Shown: positions 42,335 through 51,717 of the stretch, in pieces
Layout of the letters: every line of letters begins with the position of its first letter
How positions within the stretch are numbered: the first letter of the stretch is position 1
Source: Bradyrhizobium diversitatis
Lineage (GTDB): Bacteria; Pseudomonadota; Alphaproteobacteria; Rhizobiales; Xanthobacteraceae
Assembly (NCBI RefSeq): GCF_016031635.1
Contig: NZ_JACEGD010000041.1
Coordinates: 1-53,300, forward strand
DNA: 53,300 nucleotides
Reading direction: 5' to 3'
Made by a program: the position numbers and the translations under genes
The notes under the pieces: model-generated
The model's input: only the letters and a program-made list of their open reading frames with translations
Database searches by the model: none
Told to the model about the DNA's origin: nothing

Positions 42335-44947
42335 ATGCCGACCGCAATACCAGCCCGTGAACGAGAGGCCATGGTCACGAAGCTGCGCAACAGGCTGCTT
42401 GTCACGACGGTGCTGACGCTCATGCTCGCTCCGCCGATCGCCCTGATTCCTGTTCCGGCTCTCGCCGCCTGCACCGTGGCCGGCACCGGCACGATCGGCG
42501 CGCTCAATTCGGGCGATGTCGCGACCTGCACCGGCGTCGGCAACACCGATCACATCAACGCCACTGGCAGCAGCAACGCCACGGTCAACGTCGGCGACGG
42601 GACGACGACCTCGCTCACGCCGGGGGCCGGAATTCCGGCGATCACTTTCGACGGCACCATCGCTTCGCATGTAACCGTCAACAACCAAGCGACGGTCTCG
42701 ACCTACAGCGGAATGCTTCTGCTCTCCAACGGATCGAACAGCAACACCGTGACGATCGCGGCCGGCGGGATCGCGGAGGGTACGGGCAACGCCGAGGCGG
42801 CGATCGTCATCGACAATTCGAGCAACAATCTCATCAACATCCGCGGGACGGCAGTCGGCACCGGAGCAAACACGACGGGGCTCCGAATCAGCGGGACGTC
42901 GAACGGCAATGTCGTCCTCGTCTATGACAGCGGATCGATCGGCGGCGGCCATACCGGCGTGCAATTCATCGCCGGCGGCAATACACTCATCAATGGCGGC
43001 ACGATCTCCGGCGGCTTCTTCATCGCGATCCAGGGCTCTACCGGCGCCGACACCATTCTCAGTTCCGGAACCATCTCGGGCGGCGGCAGCGGGGCGATCG
43101 ATCTGTCCGGGGGCGATGATTCGCTCACCCTCGCTCCGGGCTCGACGATCACCGGGACAGTACGCGGCGGGACCGGCACCGACACGCTGAATTTCGGCGG
43201 CATCGGCAACGCCTCGTTCGACCTCAGCAATATCGGCACGGCTCTCCAATATGACGGATTCGAGCAGCTGAAGAAAACCGGCTCCTCGGTCTGGACGCTG
43301 ACCGGCACCACCGCCTTCAGCGGCACGACGACGGTGGACGCCGGCGGCCTCCTCGTGAACGGCACGCTGCCGTCCGTGGTCGCCGTCAACGGCGGCTATC
43401 TCGGCGGCACCGGCACGGTGGGTGGGCTCGCCGTCAACAGTGGCGGCACGGTCGCACCCGGCAGTTCGATCGGCACGCTCAACGTTAATGGCAACGTCGC
43501 CTTCAATACCGGATCGACCTTCGAGGTCGAGATCAATGCTGCCGGCCAGTCCGACAGGATCGCAGCAACCGGGACCGCAACGCTGAATGGCGGCACGGTG
43601 CAGATCGTGCCGCTCGGCACCGGTTTCATCGCCAACACCCAGTATACGATCCTGACCGCGACGGGCGGCGTCAGCGGCAGTTTCGCCAGCCTCACGACGT
43701 CGGGCAGCCCGCTGGTTTCGGGCCAGCTCAGCTACGACGTCAACAACGTCTATTTCATTCTGCAGCAGATCGGCGGCTTCGGAACGTTGTCGGGGCTGAC
43801 GCCGAACCAGGCTGCGGTGGCCGGCGCACTCGACCAGGCACAGCTCGGCGGCGCATCGGGGACGCTGACCACGGCGATCAACACGCTCGCCGCACTCGAT
43901 GCGTCCGGCATCAAGGCCGGCCTCGATGATCTTGCCGGTCAAGTTCACGCCGATGGACGCCGCTTCGTTGCCGATCAGGCCGACATGTTCTAGACCTTCA
44001 TGTGGAATGCGGGCACGCAGTCGCGCGGCGAAACCCTGCGCATGTCGGCCACCGCCTACGCCCCGGAGCCGGCGGATCCGATCGGCAAGGCTCTCGCCGG
44101 CCGGCGCCTCACGCCCGCGCGGAGCGTCTGGTTCGGCGGCTATGGCAATTGGGACAAGGTGGCGGCGAGCGGCATTGCCTTCGGAACGAACACGACCGTT
44201 GCCGGCGCAGCACTCGGCGCCGATCTCTGGCACATGCCTGGCTTCACGGCAGGCCTTGCGATCGGCGCATCGACCGGCCAGCTGCGGATGGCCGGCCGCG
44301 CCGACCGGATCGACGCCAATGCCGGCCATGTGGGCTTCTACGCGCGCGGCGAGAGGGGCGGCTTCAATCTCGCATCCGCCATCAGCTATTCCTTCGCGGC
44401 GCTCGAATCCTCTCGCTCGATCGCGTTCCTCGGCGAAACTGCGACCGCCTCCTCGCGGGCGAACACCTTTGCCGCCTCGCTCGGTATCGCACGCCCCTTT
44501 GCGATCGGATGGGGGTTCACGGCGGAGCCGTTCGCCAAGGCCGACTGGTACTCGACACGGCAAGGCAGTCTGTCCGAAGCGGGTGCACCGGGCGTAAACC
44601 AGCTGGTGCAGTCCGGCAGGTTCGACGTCGCCTATGGCACGGCAGGCCTGCGCAGCCATTACCAAGCGATGATGCCGAACGGCCAGACGGCACAATTCGG
44701 CGCGACCCTCGCCGTCCGCCACGAATTTACCGGCAGCGCGGCGTCCACCACGGCGGCCCTAGAGGGGGCCCCCGGCATTCCCTTCGCGATCACCGGCGTC
44801 GAACGCGCGCGCACGGTCGCGCTCACCGGCGCGGAGATGCGGTGGGATCTCACGACCGCGACCTCGTTCAAGGCGTCCTACGAGGGCGCGTTTGCGCCGG
44901 GATATGACCGGCACACGGTGCGAGGCATGCTGCGCACCGGGTTCTAG
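42335..44947 (+). pseudogene. Autotransporter beta-barrel protein split by an in-frame TAG
   Basis: One reading frame of 871 codons (870 residues plus TAG stop at the end), interrupted only by TAG at 43991-43993. Part 1 has an extended signal peptide (KLRNRLLVTTVLTLMLAPPI, cleavage near LAA-CTV) and a repetitive beta-helix passenger. The passenger carries PATR-like units: KTGSSVWTLTGTTAFSGTTT, VDAGGLLVNGTLPSVVAVNG, GGTVAPGSSIGTLNVNG. Part 2 (from 44000) is an autotransporter barrel ending RTGF, with the terminal Phe needed for outer-membrane insertion. No other stop or frameshift is visible. A GAGGGA SD precedes the ATG at 42335. As read, the barrel would lack its export signal. Confidence 0.85.
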
Positions 44948-45107
44948 GACTGCTCTACCATGCCGGTCTTCTCATGAAGATTCGTTTCGCTCCAGCCTGG
45001 CGCGGCGATGGGCAAGAAGCGAGATGTTTACGAAGCGCTAACCATATCCGGGGGAGCCGGGAACGCCTCCCGGGGACCGGCTGTTGCCCCTCCCGAGGGA
45101 GTGAGCG

Positions 45108-45365
45108 ATGCGAAATGTTGGAACCATCGACCTCGCATTGGACGAGATGCTGGTGAATCTCGCCGCGATCGTCTTGCGGCTTTCAAAGCCCGAGCTGACG
45201 CGAACACCGGAAGCGCGGCGGGCGCTGGCGCAATCCGTCCATCAATATGCGGTGTGCGCGAAGCGTTCGAACGACCCGCGCGTTCACGAATTGAAGTCGC
45301 AGCTGGAAGAAACGCTGAAGCCGAGCTTGCGCATCGTCGCGATCGACGGCGTGGAGATATCGTAG
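45108..45365 (+). CDS. Small conserved hypothetical protein
   Basis: 85 residues, probably helical: TIDLALDEMLVNLAAIVLRL, EARRALAQSVHQYAVCAKRS, then ELKSQLEETLKPSLRIVAID. CGAGGGAGTGAGCG precedes the ATG and supplies a good SD. The hairpin-rich leader upstream (45050-45100) may influence expression. No domain recognised; no signal peptide. Convergent with the LysR gene. Confidence 0.65.
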   Translation: MRNVGTIDLALDEMLVNLAAIVLRLSKPELTRTPEARRALAQSVHQYAVCAKRSNDPRVHELKSQLEETLKPSLRIVAIDGVEIS

Positions 45366-45405
45366 TTCAGCACCGTCATTGCCGAGGTCGTTGAAGGTGC
45401 TCGTT

Positions 45406-46341
45406 CTACGACGCCTTCGCCTTTCCGCGCGTCCGCCGCTTGCAGGTCCCCGGCAGCTTGGCCGCCAGGAAATCGCCGAGCGCCTCGACGCGCGCGGGAC
45501 GCGGGCCGCCGGGCGGCGTCACCAGGTGCACGGCACCTTCGGCCTGCGTCCAGTCCTTCAGGATGACTTCGACCTCGCCGGAGGAAATGGCTTCGCCGAC
45601 GATGAACTCGGGCAGCTCGGCGATGCCGAGGCCGGCGATCAGTGCCGGCATCACGGCTTCGCCGTTGTTGACGCGAAGCTGTCCTCCAGGGCGCACGCTG
45701 GCCTGCTCGCCGGCCGAATTGGTGTAGTGCCAGACGTTCGGCGTCGAGAGATAGGCGTAGCTGAAGCACTTGTGCTGGGCGAGATGCATCGGATGCGTCG
45801 GCCGTCCGTGGCGTTTCAGGTATGACGGCGCGGCGACCGTGTAGCGCGGCATGGTGAAGAGCCGCCGCGCGATCAGCGAAGAGTCCGGCAGCCGCGCGAT
45901 CCGCACCGCCATGTCGAAGCCCTCGCCGATCAGATCGATGGTCGCATCGCTCAAGTGCAGATCGACCGAGACTTCCGGATAGGCCTCGAAGAACTCCGGC
46001 AGCAGCGGCGCCACGGCCTTGATGCCGAACGTCATGGGGACGGCGAGCCGCACCAGCCCGCGCGGCGCGACCGATTGCGCCAGCGCCTCGTTCTCCGCCG
46101 CCTCGCCGTCGGCCAGCAACCGCGTCGCGCGCTCCGCCAGCTTGTGCCCGGCGTCGGTCAGCGCGAGCCGCCGCGAGGTGCGGTTGAACAGCCGCGCGCC
46201 GAGCCGCTCCTCCAGCCGGGTCACTGCCTTGGACACCGTCGCCTTGGACATCGCCAGCTCGCTCGCCGCCCCCGCAAACGACCGTAATTCCACGACTTTT
46301 GCGAAAATCGCGAGCGCTTCGAAATCGGGGAGTTTTGCCAT
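45406..46341 (-). CDS. LysR family transcriptional regulator
   Basis: 311 residues. N-terminal HTH: FAKVVELRSFAGAASELAMS and KATVSKAVTRLEERLGARLF, then NRTSRRLALTDAG. The effector domain follows with LVRLAVPMTFGIKAVAPLLP. The basic C-terminus ends KRRTRGKAKAS. It is divergent from the SDR-pirin-WrbA genes, so these are its likely targets. It resembles LysR members that control quinone or electrophile responses, but the effector is unknown. Confidence 0.92.
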   Translation of the reverse strand: MAKLPDFEALAIFAKVVELRSFAGAASELAMSKATVSKAVTRLEERLGARLFNRTSRRLALTDAGHKLAERATRLLADGEAAENEALAQSVAPRGLVRLAVPMTFGIKAVAPLLPEFFEAYPEVSVDLHLSDATIDLIGEGFDMAVRIARLPDSSLIARRLFTMPRYTVAAPSYLKRHGRPTHPMHLAQHKCFSYAYLSTPNVWHYTNSAGEQASVRPGGQLRVNNGEAVMPALIAGLGIAELPEFIVGEAISSGEVEVILKDWTQAEGAVHLVTPPGGPRPARVEALGDFLAAKLPGTCKRRTRGKAKAS

Positions 46342-46368
46342 GCGAGCGGCCTTAAAAGGGCGGTTAAG

Positions 46369-46383
46369 GAAACAATGAGTTTC
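46369..46383. promoter_or_regulatory. Candidate LysR operator
   Basis: GAAAC-AATGA-GTTTC, a 15-bp palindrome between the LysR and SDR genes, followed by a further GTTTC at 46389-46393 and TTTC near 46395. The size matches the 15-bp LysR box. Binding is inferred. Confidence 0.5.
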
Positions 46384-46458
46384 AACAGTTTCTATTTCTA
46401 TACCACAGGCGGAAGCTTATCCAAAGGTCATCGGAAATTCAGGAAATGGAGAAATCCA

Positions 46459-47211
46459 ATGACCAAGAAGCTCTCAGGCAAGGTTGCCCTCGTCACCGGC
46501 GGCTCGCGCGGCATCGGCGCGGCTTCTGCTCGCGCTCTCGCCGATGAAGGCGCGGATGTCGCCATCAGCTACGTCGCTTCGCCCGAGAAGGCCGAGGCCG
46601 TCGTCGCTGAATTGAAGGCGAAGGGCGTCAGGGCGCGCGCCTTCAAGGCGGACCAGGCTTCCGCGAAGGACGTGACGCAGCTCGTCAACGATGTCGCCAA
46701 GGAGTTCGGCCATCTCGATATCCTCGTCAACAACGCCGGCGTTGCCGCCGGCGGCGCGATCGACGATCCCAAAGCCGACCCAGACGCGTTTGCCCGCCAG
46801 GATGCTATCAACGTGCACGGCGTGATCGCGGCGATCCGCGCCGCCTCGCAATTGATGGGTGAAGGCGGACGCATCGTCACCGTCGGCTCGATGCTCGCCG
46901 ACCGCGCCTCGTTCCCGGGCCTTGCCGACTACGTCGCGACCAAGGCGGCCGTGGTCGGTTACACCAAGGGCGCGGCGCGCGACCTCGGACCGCGCGGCAT
47001 CACCGTCAACGTGGTGCAGCCCGGCTCGATCGACACCGATATGAATCCGAAGGACGGCGGCGAGTTCGCCGAGACCCAGCGCAAGCAGCACGCGCTCCAG
47101 CGCTTCGGCCGTCCCGAGGAAGTCGCAGCCGGAATCCTCTTCCTCGCAAGCCCGGAGGCCTCCTTCGTCACCGGCACGGTGCTCAATGTCGACGGCGGGT
47201 TCGGCGCCTGA
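46459..47211 (+). CDS. SDR family oxidoreductase
   Basis: 250 residues. VTGGSRGIGAASARALADEG is the cofactor loop; VNNAGVAAGG follows. The catalytic triad is the Ser of IVTVGSMLADRA, the Tyr and Lys of YVATKAAVVGYTKG. It resembles FabG-like reductases. The start at 46459 has GGAGAAATCC upstream; a longer in-frame start at 46375 would add an unrelated N-terminus. First of three genes (SDR, pirin, WrbA) in one direction, divergent from LysR. Confidence 0.92.
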   Translation: MTKKLSGKVALVTGGSRGIGAASARALADEGADVAISYVASPEKAEAVVAELKAKGVRARAFKADQASAKDVTQLVNDVAKEFGHLDILVNNAGVAAGGAIDDPKADPDAFARQDAINVHGVIAAIRAASQLMGEGGRIVTVGSMLADRASFPGLADYVATKAAVVGYTKGAARDLGPRGITVNVVQPGSIDTDMNPKDGGEFAETQRKQHALQRFGRPEEVAAGILFLASPEASFVTGTVLNVDGGFGA

Positions 47212-47243
47212 TCAAGGCGCAACCTGTTCAAGTAAAGGGAATT

Positions 47244-47948
47244 ATGCAGATGATCGAACTCAGACCTTTCGCAAAGCTCGGCGGTGCCGACCACGGCTGG
47301 CTCAAGGCCAAGCATCATTTCTCCTTCGCCAGCCACTATGACCCGAACAACATGGGCCACGGCGCCTTGCGGGTGTGGAACGACGACGAGATCGCACCGA
47401 ACACCGGCTTTCCCGCCCATCCCCACGCCAACATGGAAATCATCACCTATGTGCGCGAGGGCGCAATCACCCATCAGGACAGCCTCGGCAACGAGGGCCG
47501 GACTGAAGCGGGCGACGTGCAGGTGATGAGCGCCGGCAGCGGCATCCGCCACTCCGAATACAATCTCGAGCCGACCAGGACGCGGATCTTCCAAATCTGG
47601 ATCGAGCCGACCGCGCGAGGCGGCCAGCCGACCTGGGGCTCGAAACCGTTCCCGAGGGCGGACCGCTCCGGCAAGCTCGTCACCATTGCGAGCGGCTTCG
47701 GGGACGATGCGGACGCACTGCCGATCCGCGCCGACGCGCGGGTGCTCGCCACCACGCTGAAGGCCGGCGAGAGCGCCGAGTACGAGCCGCAGCAGTCGCG
47801 GCATCTCTACCTCGTGCCCGCGGCGGGCTCCGTCGAGATCAACGGCGTCCGCGTCAATGCCCGCGACGGCGCCGCGATCCGCGACGAGGCCAAGCTGAAG
47901 ATCACGGCGCTCGAAGACTCAGAGCTCGTGCTCGTCGACGCGGCCTAG
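47244..47948 (+). CDS. Pirin family protein
   Basis: 234 residues of the bicupin pirin fold. The N-terminal cupin holds the iron ligands: FPAHPHANMEIITYV (two His, Glu), AITHQDSLGNEGRTEAG and AGSGIRHSEYN. Bacterial pirins can have quercetinase activity or act as redox-sensitive regulators. The start may be 47244 or 47250 (ATG pair). Second gene of the SDR-pirin-WrbA group; the 32-base gap to the SDR suggests one transcript. Confidence 0.92.
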   Translation: MQMIELRPFAKLGGADHGWLKAKHHFSFASHYDPNNMGHGALRVWNDDEIAPNTGFPAHPHANMEIITYVREGAITHQDSLGNEGRTEAGDVQVMSAGSGIRHSEYNLEPTRTRIFQIWIEPTARGGQPTWGSKPFPRADRSGKLVTIASGFGDDADALPIRADARVLATTLKAGESAEYEPQQSRHLYLVPAAGSVEINGVRVNARDGAAIRDEAKLKITALEDSELVLVDAA

Positions 47949-47961
47949 CTGTCCTCTCTCC

Positions 47962-48048
47962 GTCATGGCCGGGCCTGTCCCAGCCATCCACGGCTTTCCA
48001 CGAGCAAACAAGAACGTGGATGCCCGGGACAAGCCCGGGCATGGCGAC
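47962..48048. repeat. GTCATGGCCGGGC-type dispersed palindromic repeat
   Basis: GTCATGGCCGGGCCTGTCCC and AGCCATCCACG at the left pair imperfectly with CGTGGATGCCCGGGACAAGC and CCGGGCATGGCGAC at the right. The frame MAGPVPAIHGFPR, frequently misannotated in this lineage, comes from this repeat. It lies between pirin and wrbA. Confidence 0.85.
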
Positions 48049-48090
48049 CCGAACAATCATCCATCAAACCTGAATCCAACGGAGACCACC

Positions 48091-48690
48091 ATGACCAAAG
48101 TTCTCGTCCTCTATTACTCCGCCTATGGCCATATCGAAGCCATGGCCAATGCCGTCGCCGAAGGCGCGAGCGAAGCCGGCGCCATCGTCGACATCAAGCG
48201 CGTGCCGGAACTGGTGCCGACCGAGGTCGCGAAGGCCTCGCACTACAAGCTCGATCAGGCCGCGCCGGTGGCTAAGATCGAGGATCTCGCCAACTACGAC
48301 GCGATCATCGTCGGCACCGGCACCCGCTTCGGCCGGATGGCCTCGCAGATGGCGAACTTCCTCGACCAGGCCGGCGGGCTGTGGGCCAAGGGCGCGCTGC
48401 ACGGCAAGGTCGGCGGCGCCTTCACCTCCACCGCGACCCAGCACGGTGGCCAGGAGACCACGCTATTCTCGATCATCACCAACCTCTTGCATTTCGGCAT
48501 GGTGGTGGTCGGCATGAACTACGGCTTCGCCGGCCAGATGAAGCTCGACGAGGTCACCGGCGGGGCGCCCTACGGCGCCACCACCATCACCGGCGGCGAC
48601 GGCAGCCGCCAGCCCAGCGCCAACGAGCTCGCCGGCGCACGCTATCAGGGCCGCCAGATCGCGGAGACCGCGAAGAAGCTGCACGGCTGA
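48091..48690 (+). CDS. wrbA: NAD(P)H:quinone oxidoreductase WrbA
   Basis: 199 residues; flavodoxin-like FMN enzyme doing two-electron quinone reduction. VLVLYYSAYGHIEAMANAVA is the FMN phosphate loop, FGRMASQMANFLDQAGGLWA and GKVGGAFTSTATQHGGQETT are WrbA signatures, and GGAPYGATTITGGDGSRQPS closes the family pattern. The ATG at 48091 follows ACGGAGACC. Sequence in frame upstream derives from the repeat at 47962. It forms a likely functional set with LysR, SDR and pirin. Confidence 0.95.
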   Translation: MTKVLVLYYSAYGHIEAMANAVAEGASEAGAIVDIKRVPELVPTEVAKASHYKLDQAAPVAKIEDLANYDAIIVGTGTRFGRMASQMANFLDQAGGLWAKGALHGKVGGAFTSTATQHGGQETTLFSIITNLLHFGMVVVGMNYGFAGQMKLDEVTGGAPYGATTITGGDGSRQPSANELAGARYQGRQIAETAKKLHG

Positions 48691-48783
48691 GCTGCACGAC
48701 TGAGCTGCACGGTTCGGCTTTGCATGGCTGATGCGACCTGGGCGGCGTTCTCATGCGGGAATGCCGCCCCATCTGCAGCTCGA

Positions 48784-48883
48784 GCGCAATGAGATCAGGA
48801 CGAATCGTCATTGCGCTTTGGCTCTATTATTGGAGCATGATCCGTTCGGAACGCTGCTGCTCAGCCTTCCGGGATCATGCTCC
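48784..48883. repeat. Two-hairpin repeat: GCGCAATGA stem plus GCATGATCC stem
   Basis: GCGCAATGA...TCATTGCGC forms the first stem around GATCAGGACGAATCG. Then GGAGCATGATCC, TTCGGAA and GGGATCATGCTCC form the second. It matches 41351-41449, with base changes on both sides of the first stem that keep pairing. Confidence 0.85.
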
Positions 48884-49087
48884 AGGATATTCGACGAAGA
48901 ACGATACGAATGGCCTTCGAACTCTTGTTGATCGCGCAGATGATCCGCAAGCCCGCGCAGGCGCTCGCGCGTCGCTGGTATTGTCGCAGCCTATTCCGCG
49001 CCTCGCGCGGCCGGCTTCGCTGCGCCAGTTGCACGGGATCGTAGAGCCTGCTCGGCCGGCGCGAACGCTGCACCCTGCAGCACTTTA
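48884..49087. other. Intergenic region between wrbA repeat and acetyltransferase
   Basis: About 200 bases; short frames look like shadows. No terminator with a T-run was seen for either converging gene. Confidence 0.4.
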
Positions 49088-50245
49088 TTATCGGATTCCC
49101 TTGCCCATCGCCCGCGCCGCGAGGGAGGCGAGTTTCGGATAGCGGCGCAGGCCCTGCGCGGCGTGGTCGCGCCAGGCGTAGGGCAACCCGCGCCAGGACA
49201 GCGCCACGCTGACATCGGTCAGCGGCACCCTCTCGGCGCCGAAGCGCCGCTTGTAGTCCTGGTTGCCGATGCTGAGATCGAAGCGGCGGATGCCTTGCGC
49301 ATGCAGCGCGGCCATGGTGCGCTCGGTGACGAGCAGACCCGGCGAACAGCTCGACCATGCATCGCTGGCGTGACTGATGCGCAGCAGGAGATAGGTCGCG
49401 CCATGCTTGACGCCGAGCGCGGTGGCGACGACGCCCTCGTCGCACACCAGCGCCGAGGCAATGGCATAACCTTCCGCGACGCCATGGCGGACGACCTCGC
49501 GATAGAACCGCGCATGGGTCTCGTCGTTGAGGACGAACGGCGAGCCGAGTTTTTGCATGCGCGCCTGCTGCTGCATATCCATCACGTCCAGCAGTTCATG
49601 CGCGCGCCCGACGTTGGTGGCGATCTCGAAGCGCGCGCCGGCATGGCGGCTGAAAACTCGCCAGCAGCGCGGCATCTGCAGGCGCTTGATCGAGGCCTGG
49701 TAGTCGCGATAGTCATCGCCCATCAGCACGAGATTGCCGTTGAGCGAGGAGGATCCGATCCGCCCGAGCGACACCAGCGGATTGGGCTTGCCTCCGACCT
49801 GCGCCGGCATCTTCCTCAGGCGGAGCAGATCGAAACGATCGGGCAACGCGCGCAAAGCGTCGATCAGCGCCTTGTTGATCGCATCCGTCGCCTCCGCATC
49901 CAACGTAGCATCGAGCGCCAGGATCGGCGCATTGTTGTCGGAGACCCCGAGGTCTGCGAACTCGACGATGCGGATGCCACGCCTGACATGGCCGATCATC
50001 GGCACGATCGCGATGTCCTTGCCAGTGGCGGCATCGAAGATCACGGCGATCAGCGGGGAGACGTCGTGAAACGCCCCGTACCAGGCGTCGAGCCAGTCAA
50101 CATGCTGGAACGCGGTGCGGTGCCCGGTGCTCAGGCGCGAGGCCACGTGCCGCCAGTCACGCGCGAAATCGATTGCGATTCCCGACGTGCTGGACACCTG
50201 GCCGTCTAGTTGCTCGACGCTGAGAAACGTCATTCCGCTGGACAT
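49088..50245 (-). CDS. GNAT family acetyltransferase (CelD/BcsL-like)
   Basis: 385 residues from the ATG at 50245 (a second ATG four codons later). The layout matches the GNAT-fold Acetyltransf_6 family found in polysaccharide clusters: an N-terminal AFQHVDWLDAWYGAFHD segment, GNLVLMGDDYRDYQASIKRL in the middle, and the late GATYLLLRISHASDAWSSCS plus GIRRFDLSIGNQDYKRRFGA. Such proteins probably modify exopolysaccharide or lipid-linked sugars. The next gene upstream on this strand is the O-antigen ligase. Confidence 0.8.
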   Translation of the reverse strand: MSSGMTFLSVEQLDGQVSSTSGIAIDFARDWRHVASRLSTGHRTAFQHVDWLDAWYGAFHDVSPLIAVIFDAATGKDIAIVPMIGHVRRGIRIVEFADLGVSDNNAPILALDATLDAEATDAINKALIDALRALPDRFDLLRLRKMPAQVGGKPNPLVSLGRIGSSSLNGNLVLMGDDYRDYQASIKRLQMPRCWRVFSRHAGARFEIATNVGRAHELLDVMDMQQQARMQKLGSPFVLNDETHARFYREVVRHGVAEGYAIASALVCDEGVVATALGVKHGATYLLLRISHASDAWSSCSPGLLVTERTMAALHAQGIRRFDLSIGNQDYKRRFGAERVPLTDVSVALSWRGLPYAWRDHAAQGLRRYPKLASLAARAMGKGIR

Positions 50246-50317
50246 ACGATTACTGAATGTTTCCCGATAGATTATGTTTTGCTGCAGACCACAAGCAACC
50301 TCGCCGCTTATCGTTAA

Positions 50318-50332
50318 GCCGGTGTCACCGGC
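50318..50332. repeat. GC-rich palindrome between acetyltransferase and O-antigen ligase genes
   Basis: GCCGGTGTCACCGGC, extended by AAGCC on one side and GGCTT on the other after a short offset. No T-run follows on the minus strand, so it is a weak terminator at best. Confidence 0.4.
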
Positions 50333-50352
50333 GGCTTGGCTGCGACAAGCTG

Positions 50353-51717
50353 TCAGCGTTTCGGCTCTATTTGCTCGACGCATTGGAACCTTGCCAGAAA
50401 GTGCAGGCCGGCCACGGCAAGAGCGAACATGAACCAGATCGGATTCTGCCGTTCGAGCAGGAAGGTCTCGGTGGCTCCGTAGTACAGGCCGAACAACCAC
50501 ACGGTCAGGAACAGCTTGGCCAGTGCGCCGCTGCGGCTGTGGGCCTGGGCCGTCTGGAAGTTGCCGAGCGGAGCGACCACGAAGGCGAGGATCACGAGCA
50601 TCAGCCCCGGCAGACCGATGGTGACCGCGAGGTCGAGATAGCTGTTGTGGCTGTGCGCCGCGGTTGTCGCCCATTCGGCGCCCTGGGCGGTCTGCCGCGC
50701 GGTCACGTCGTCCCAGAACGCCGCATAGCCGTGACCGATGATCGGCTTCTCCGCGACGGCCGCGAGCGCAAACTCCCAGATCGCGGAACGGCCGGTGAAG
50801 GTGGGATCGAGCGGAAGCAGCCGGGTCATCGCCCCGAGCGCCGGGCTCATGACGCTGCCGACCGTCAAAAGGTTCATCAGGATCAGCGGCACGAAGCAGA
50901 TGATCCGCTTCAGCCACAGGCCCGGCGTGACATAGACCAGCGAGGCGAGAGCGTAGATCGCAAGGCACAGCACCGAGGACGTCTTGCCGCCGGTGAAGAT
51001 CAGGAAGATGCCGGCCAGCGCTGCGACCGCCGGCCCCATCACGAACGAGCCCACCGCGGACAGGTAGATGCCGACATAGACCAGGATCGTCATCACCGGC
51101 GAAGCGATATTCTTGTGGGCAAAGCTGCCGCGCCAGTCGCCGGCAAGTTGCGGCTCGGTGATGTCGAGGGCCGTGTGGATCGCGTATTGCGGCGCGAGGA
51201 AGACGCCGAGATAGCAGAGCGCGAGCAGCACGAGCGCGGCGATACCGAGGCAAAAATTGAAGCTGCGCTGCGTCGGCGGCAACAGCGGCAGCAAGACGGC
51301 GAGCGAGGTCACGCTGGCCGCGAGCACGAACCGCTGGAGCGAAACGCCGCGGTTCTCGGAGAAGGCGATGTTGATCAGCAGCCAGCCGACGAGGCAGAGG
51401 TGCAGCGGCGTCACCAGGGTCCTCAGCGACGGAGCATCGGTGGCGGCGGCGAGCAGAACCGCGACCACAGCCAGGAGGCCGAAGGAGATGTAGGTCAGTG
51501 CCATGCGTCCGCCGACGACGGCGACGAGGTCGGGATTGCGCAGGTCCGGGAACGGATCGAGCGTGACCAGCACCAGCAGCAGCGCCGCGACGGCGACGAG
51601 GCAGCGCGCCGCGTGCGCGGCATTCAGCCTCGCGAGCCTATCGCGCAGGACGTGGCCGAACGACCGGGTCTCGACGTCGGTGATGTCAGCGGCGCTGCGA
51701 TCCAAGCTGCAATCCAT
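50353..51717 (-). CDS. O-antigen ligase / polymerase family (Wzy_C, ExoQ-like)
   Basis: 454 residues with about 10-12 membrane helices. The Wzy_C hallmark is the large periplasmic loop with HGYAAFWDDVTARQ, AAHSHNSYLDLAVTIGLPGL and upstream TFTGRSAIWEFALAAVAEKP. The family joins polysaccharide to lipid A-core or polymerises repeat units; by sequence the two are not distinguishable. ExoQ-type polymerases in rhizobia are similar. It lies between a GNAT-like acetyltransferase and a divergent GT2, supporting an exopolysaccharide or O-antigen role. Confidence 0.85.
   Translation of the reverse strand: MDCSLDRSAADITDVETRSFGHVLRDRLARLNAAHAARCLVAVAALLLVLVTLDPFPDLRNPDLVAVVGGRMALTYISFGLLAVVAVLLAAATDAPSLRTLVTPLHLCLVGWLLINIAFSENRGVSLQRFVLAASVTSLAVLLPLLPPTQRSFNFCLGIAALVLLALCYLGVFLAPQYAIHTALDITEPQLAGDWRGSFAHKNIASPVMTILVYVGIYLSAVGSFVMGPAVAALAGIFLIFTGGKTSSVLCLAIYALASLVYVTPGLWLKRIICFVPLILMNLLTVGSVMSPALGAMTRLLPLDPTFTGRSAIWEFALAAVAEKPIIGHGYAAFWDDVTARQTAQGAEWATTAAHSHNSYLDLAVTIGLPGLMLVILAFVVAPLGNFQTAQAHSRSGALAKLFLTVWLFGLYYGATETFLLERQNPIWFMFALAVAGLHFLARFQCVEQIEPKR

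Noticed and set aside
42308..44722. 804-codon frame antisense to the autotransporter
   Set aside because: Arg/Asp/Ala-rich shadow without domains. The opposite strand carries clear signal, passenger and barrel features, although interrupted by TAG. It could tempt one to call the plus strand non-coding.
47965..48090. N-terminal extension of WrbA beginning MAGPVPAIHGF
   Set aside because: Translation of a dispersed palindromic repeat, a known type of misannotation in this lineage; WrbA starts at 48091 after a good SD.
49088..51253. A single 721-codon fused gene covering the acetyltransferase and part of the O-antigen ligase
   Set aside because: The N-terminal 330 or so residues are a wrong-frame reading of the ligase (Arg-rich) and the intergenic gap; the true acetyltransferase starts at 50245.
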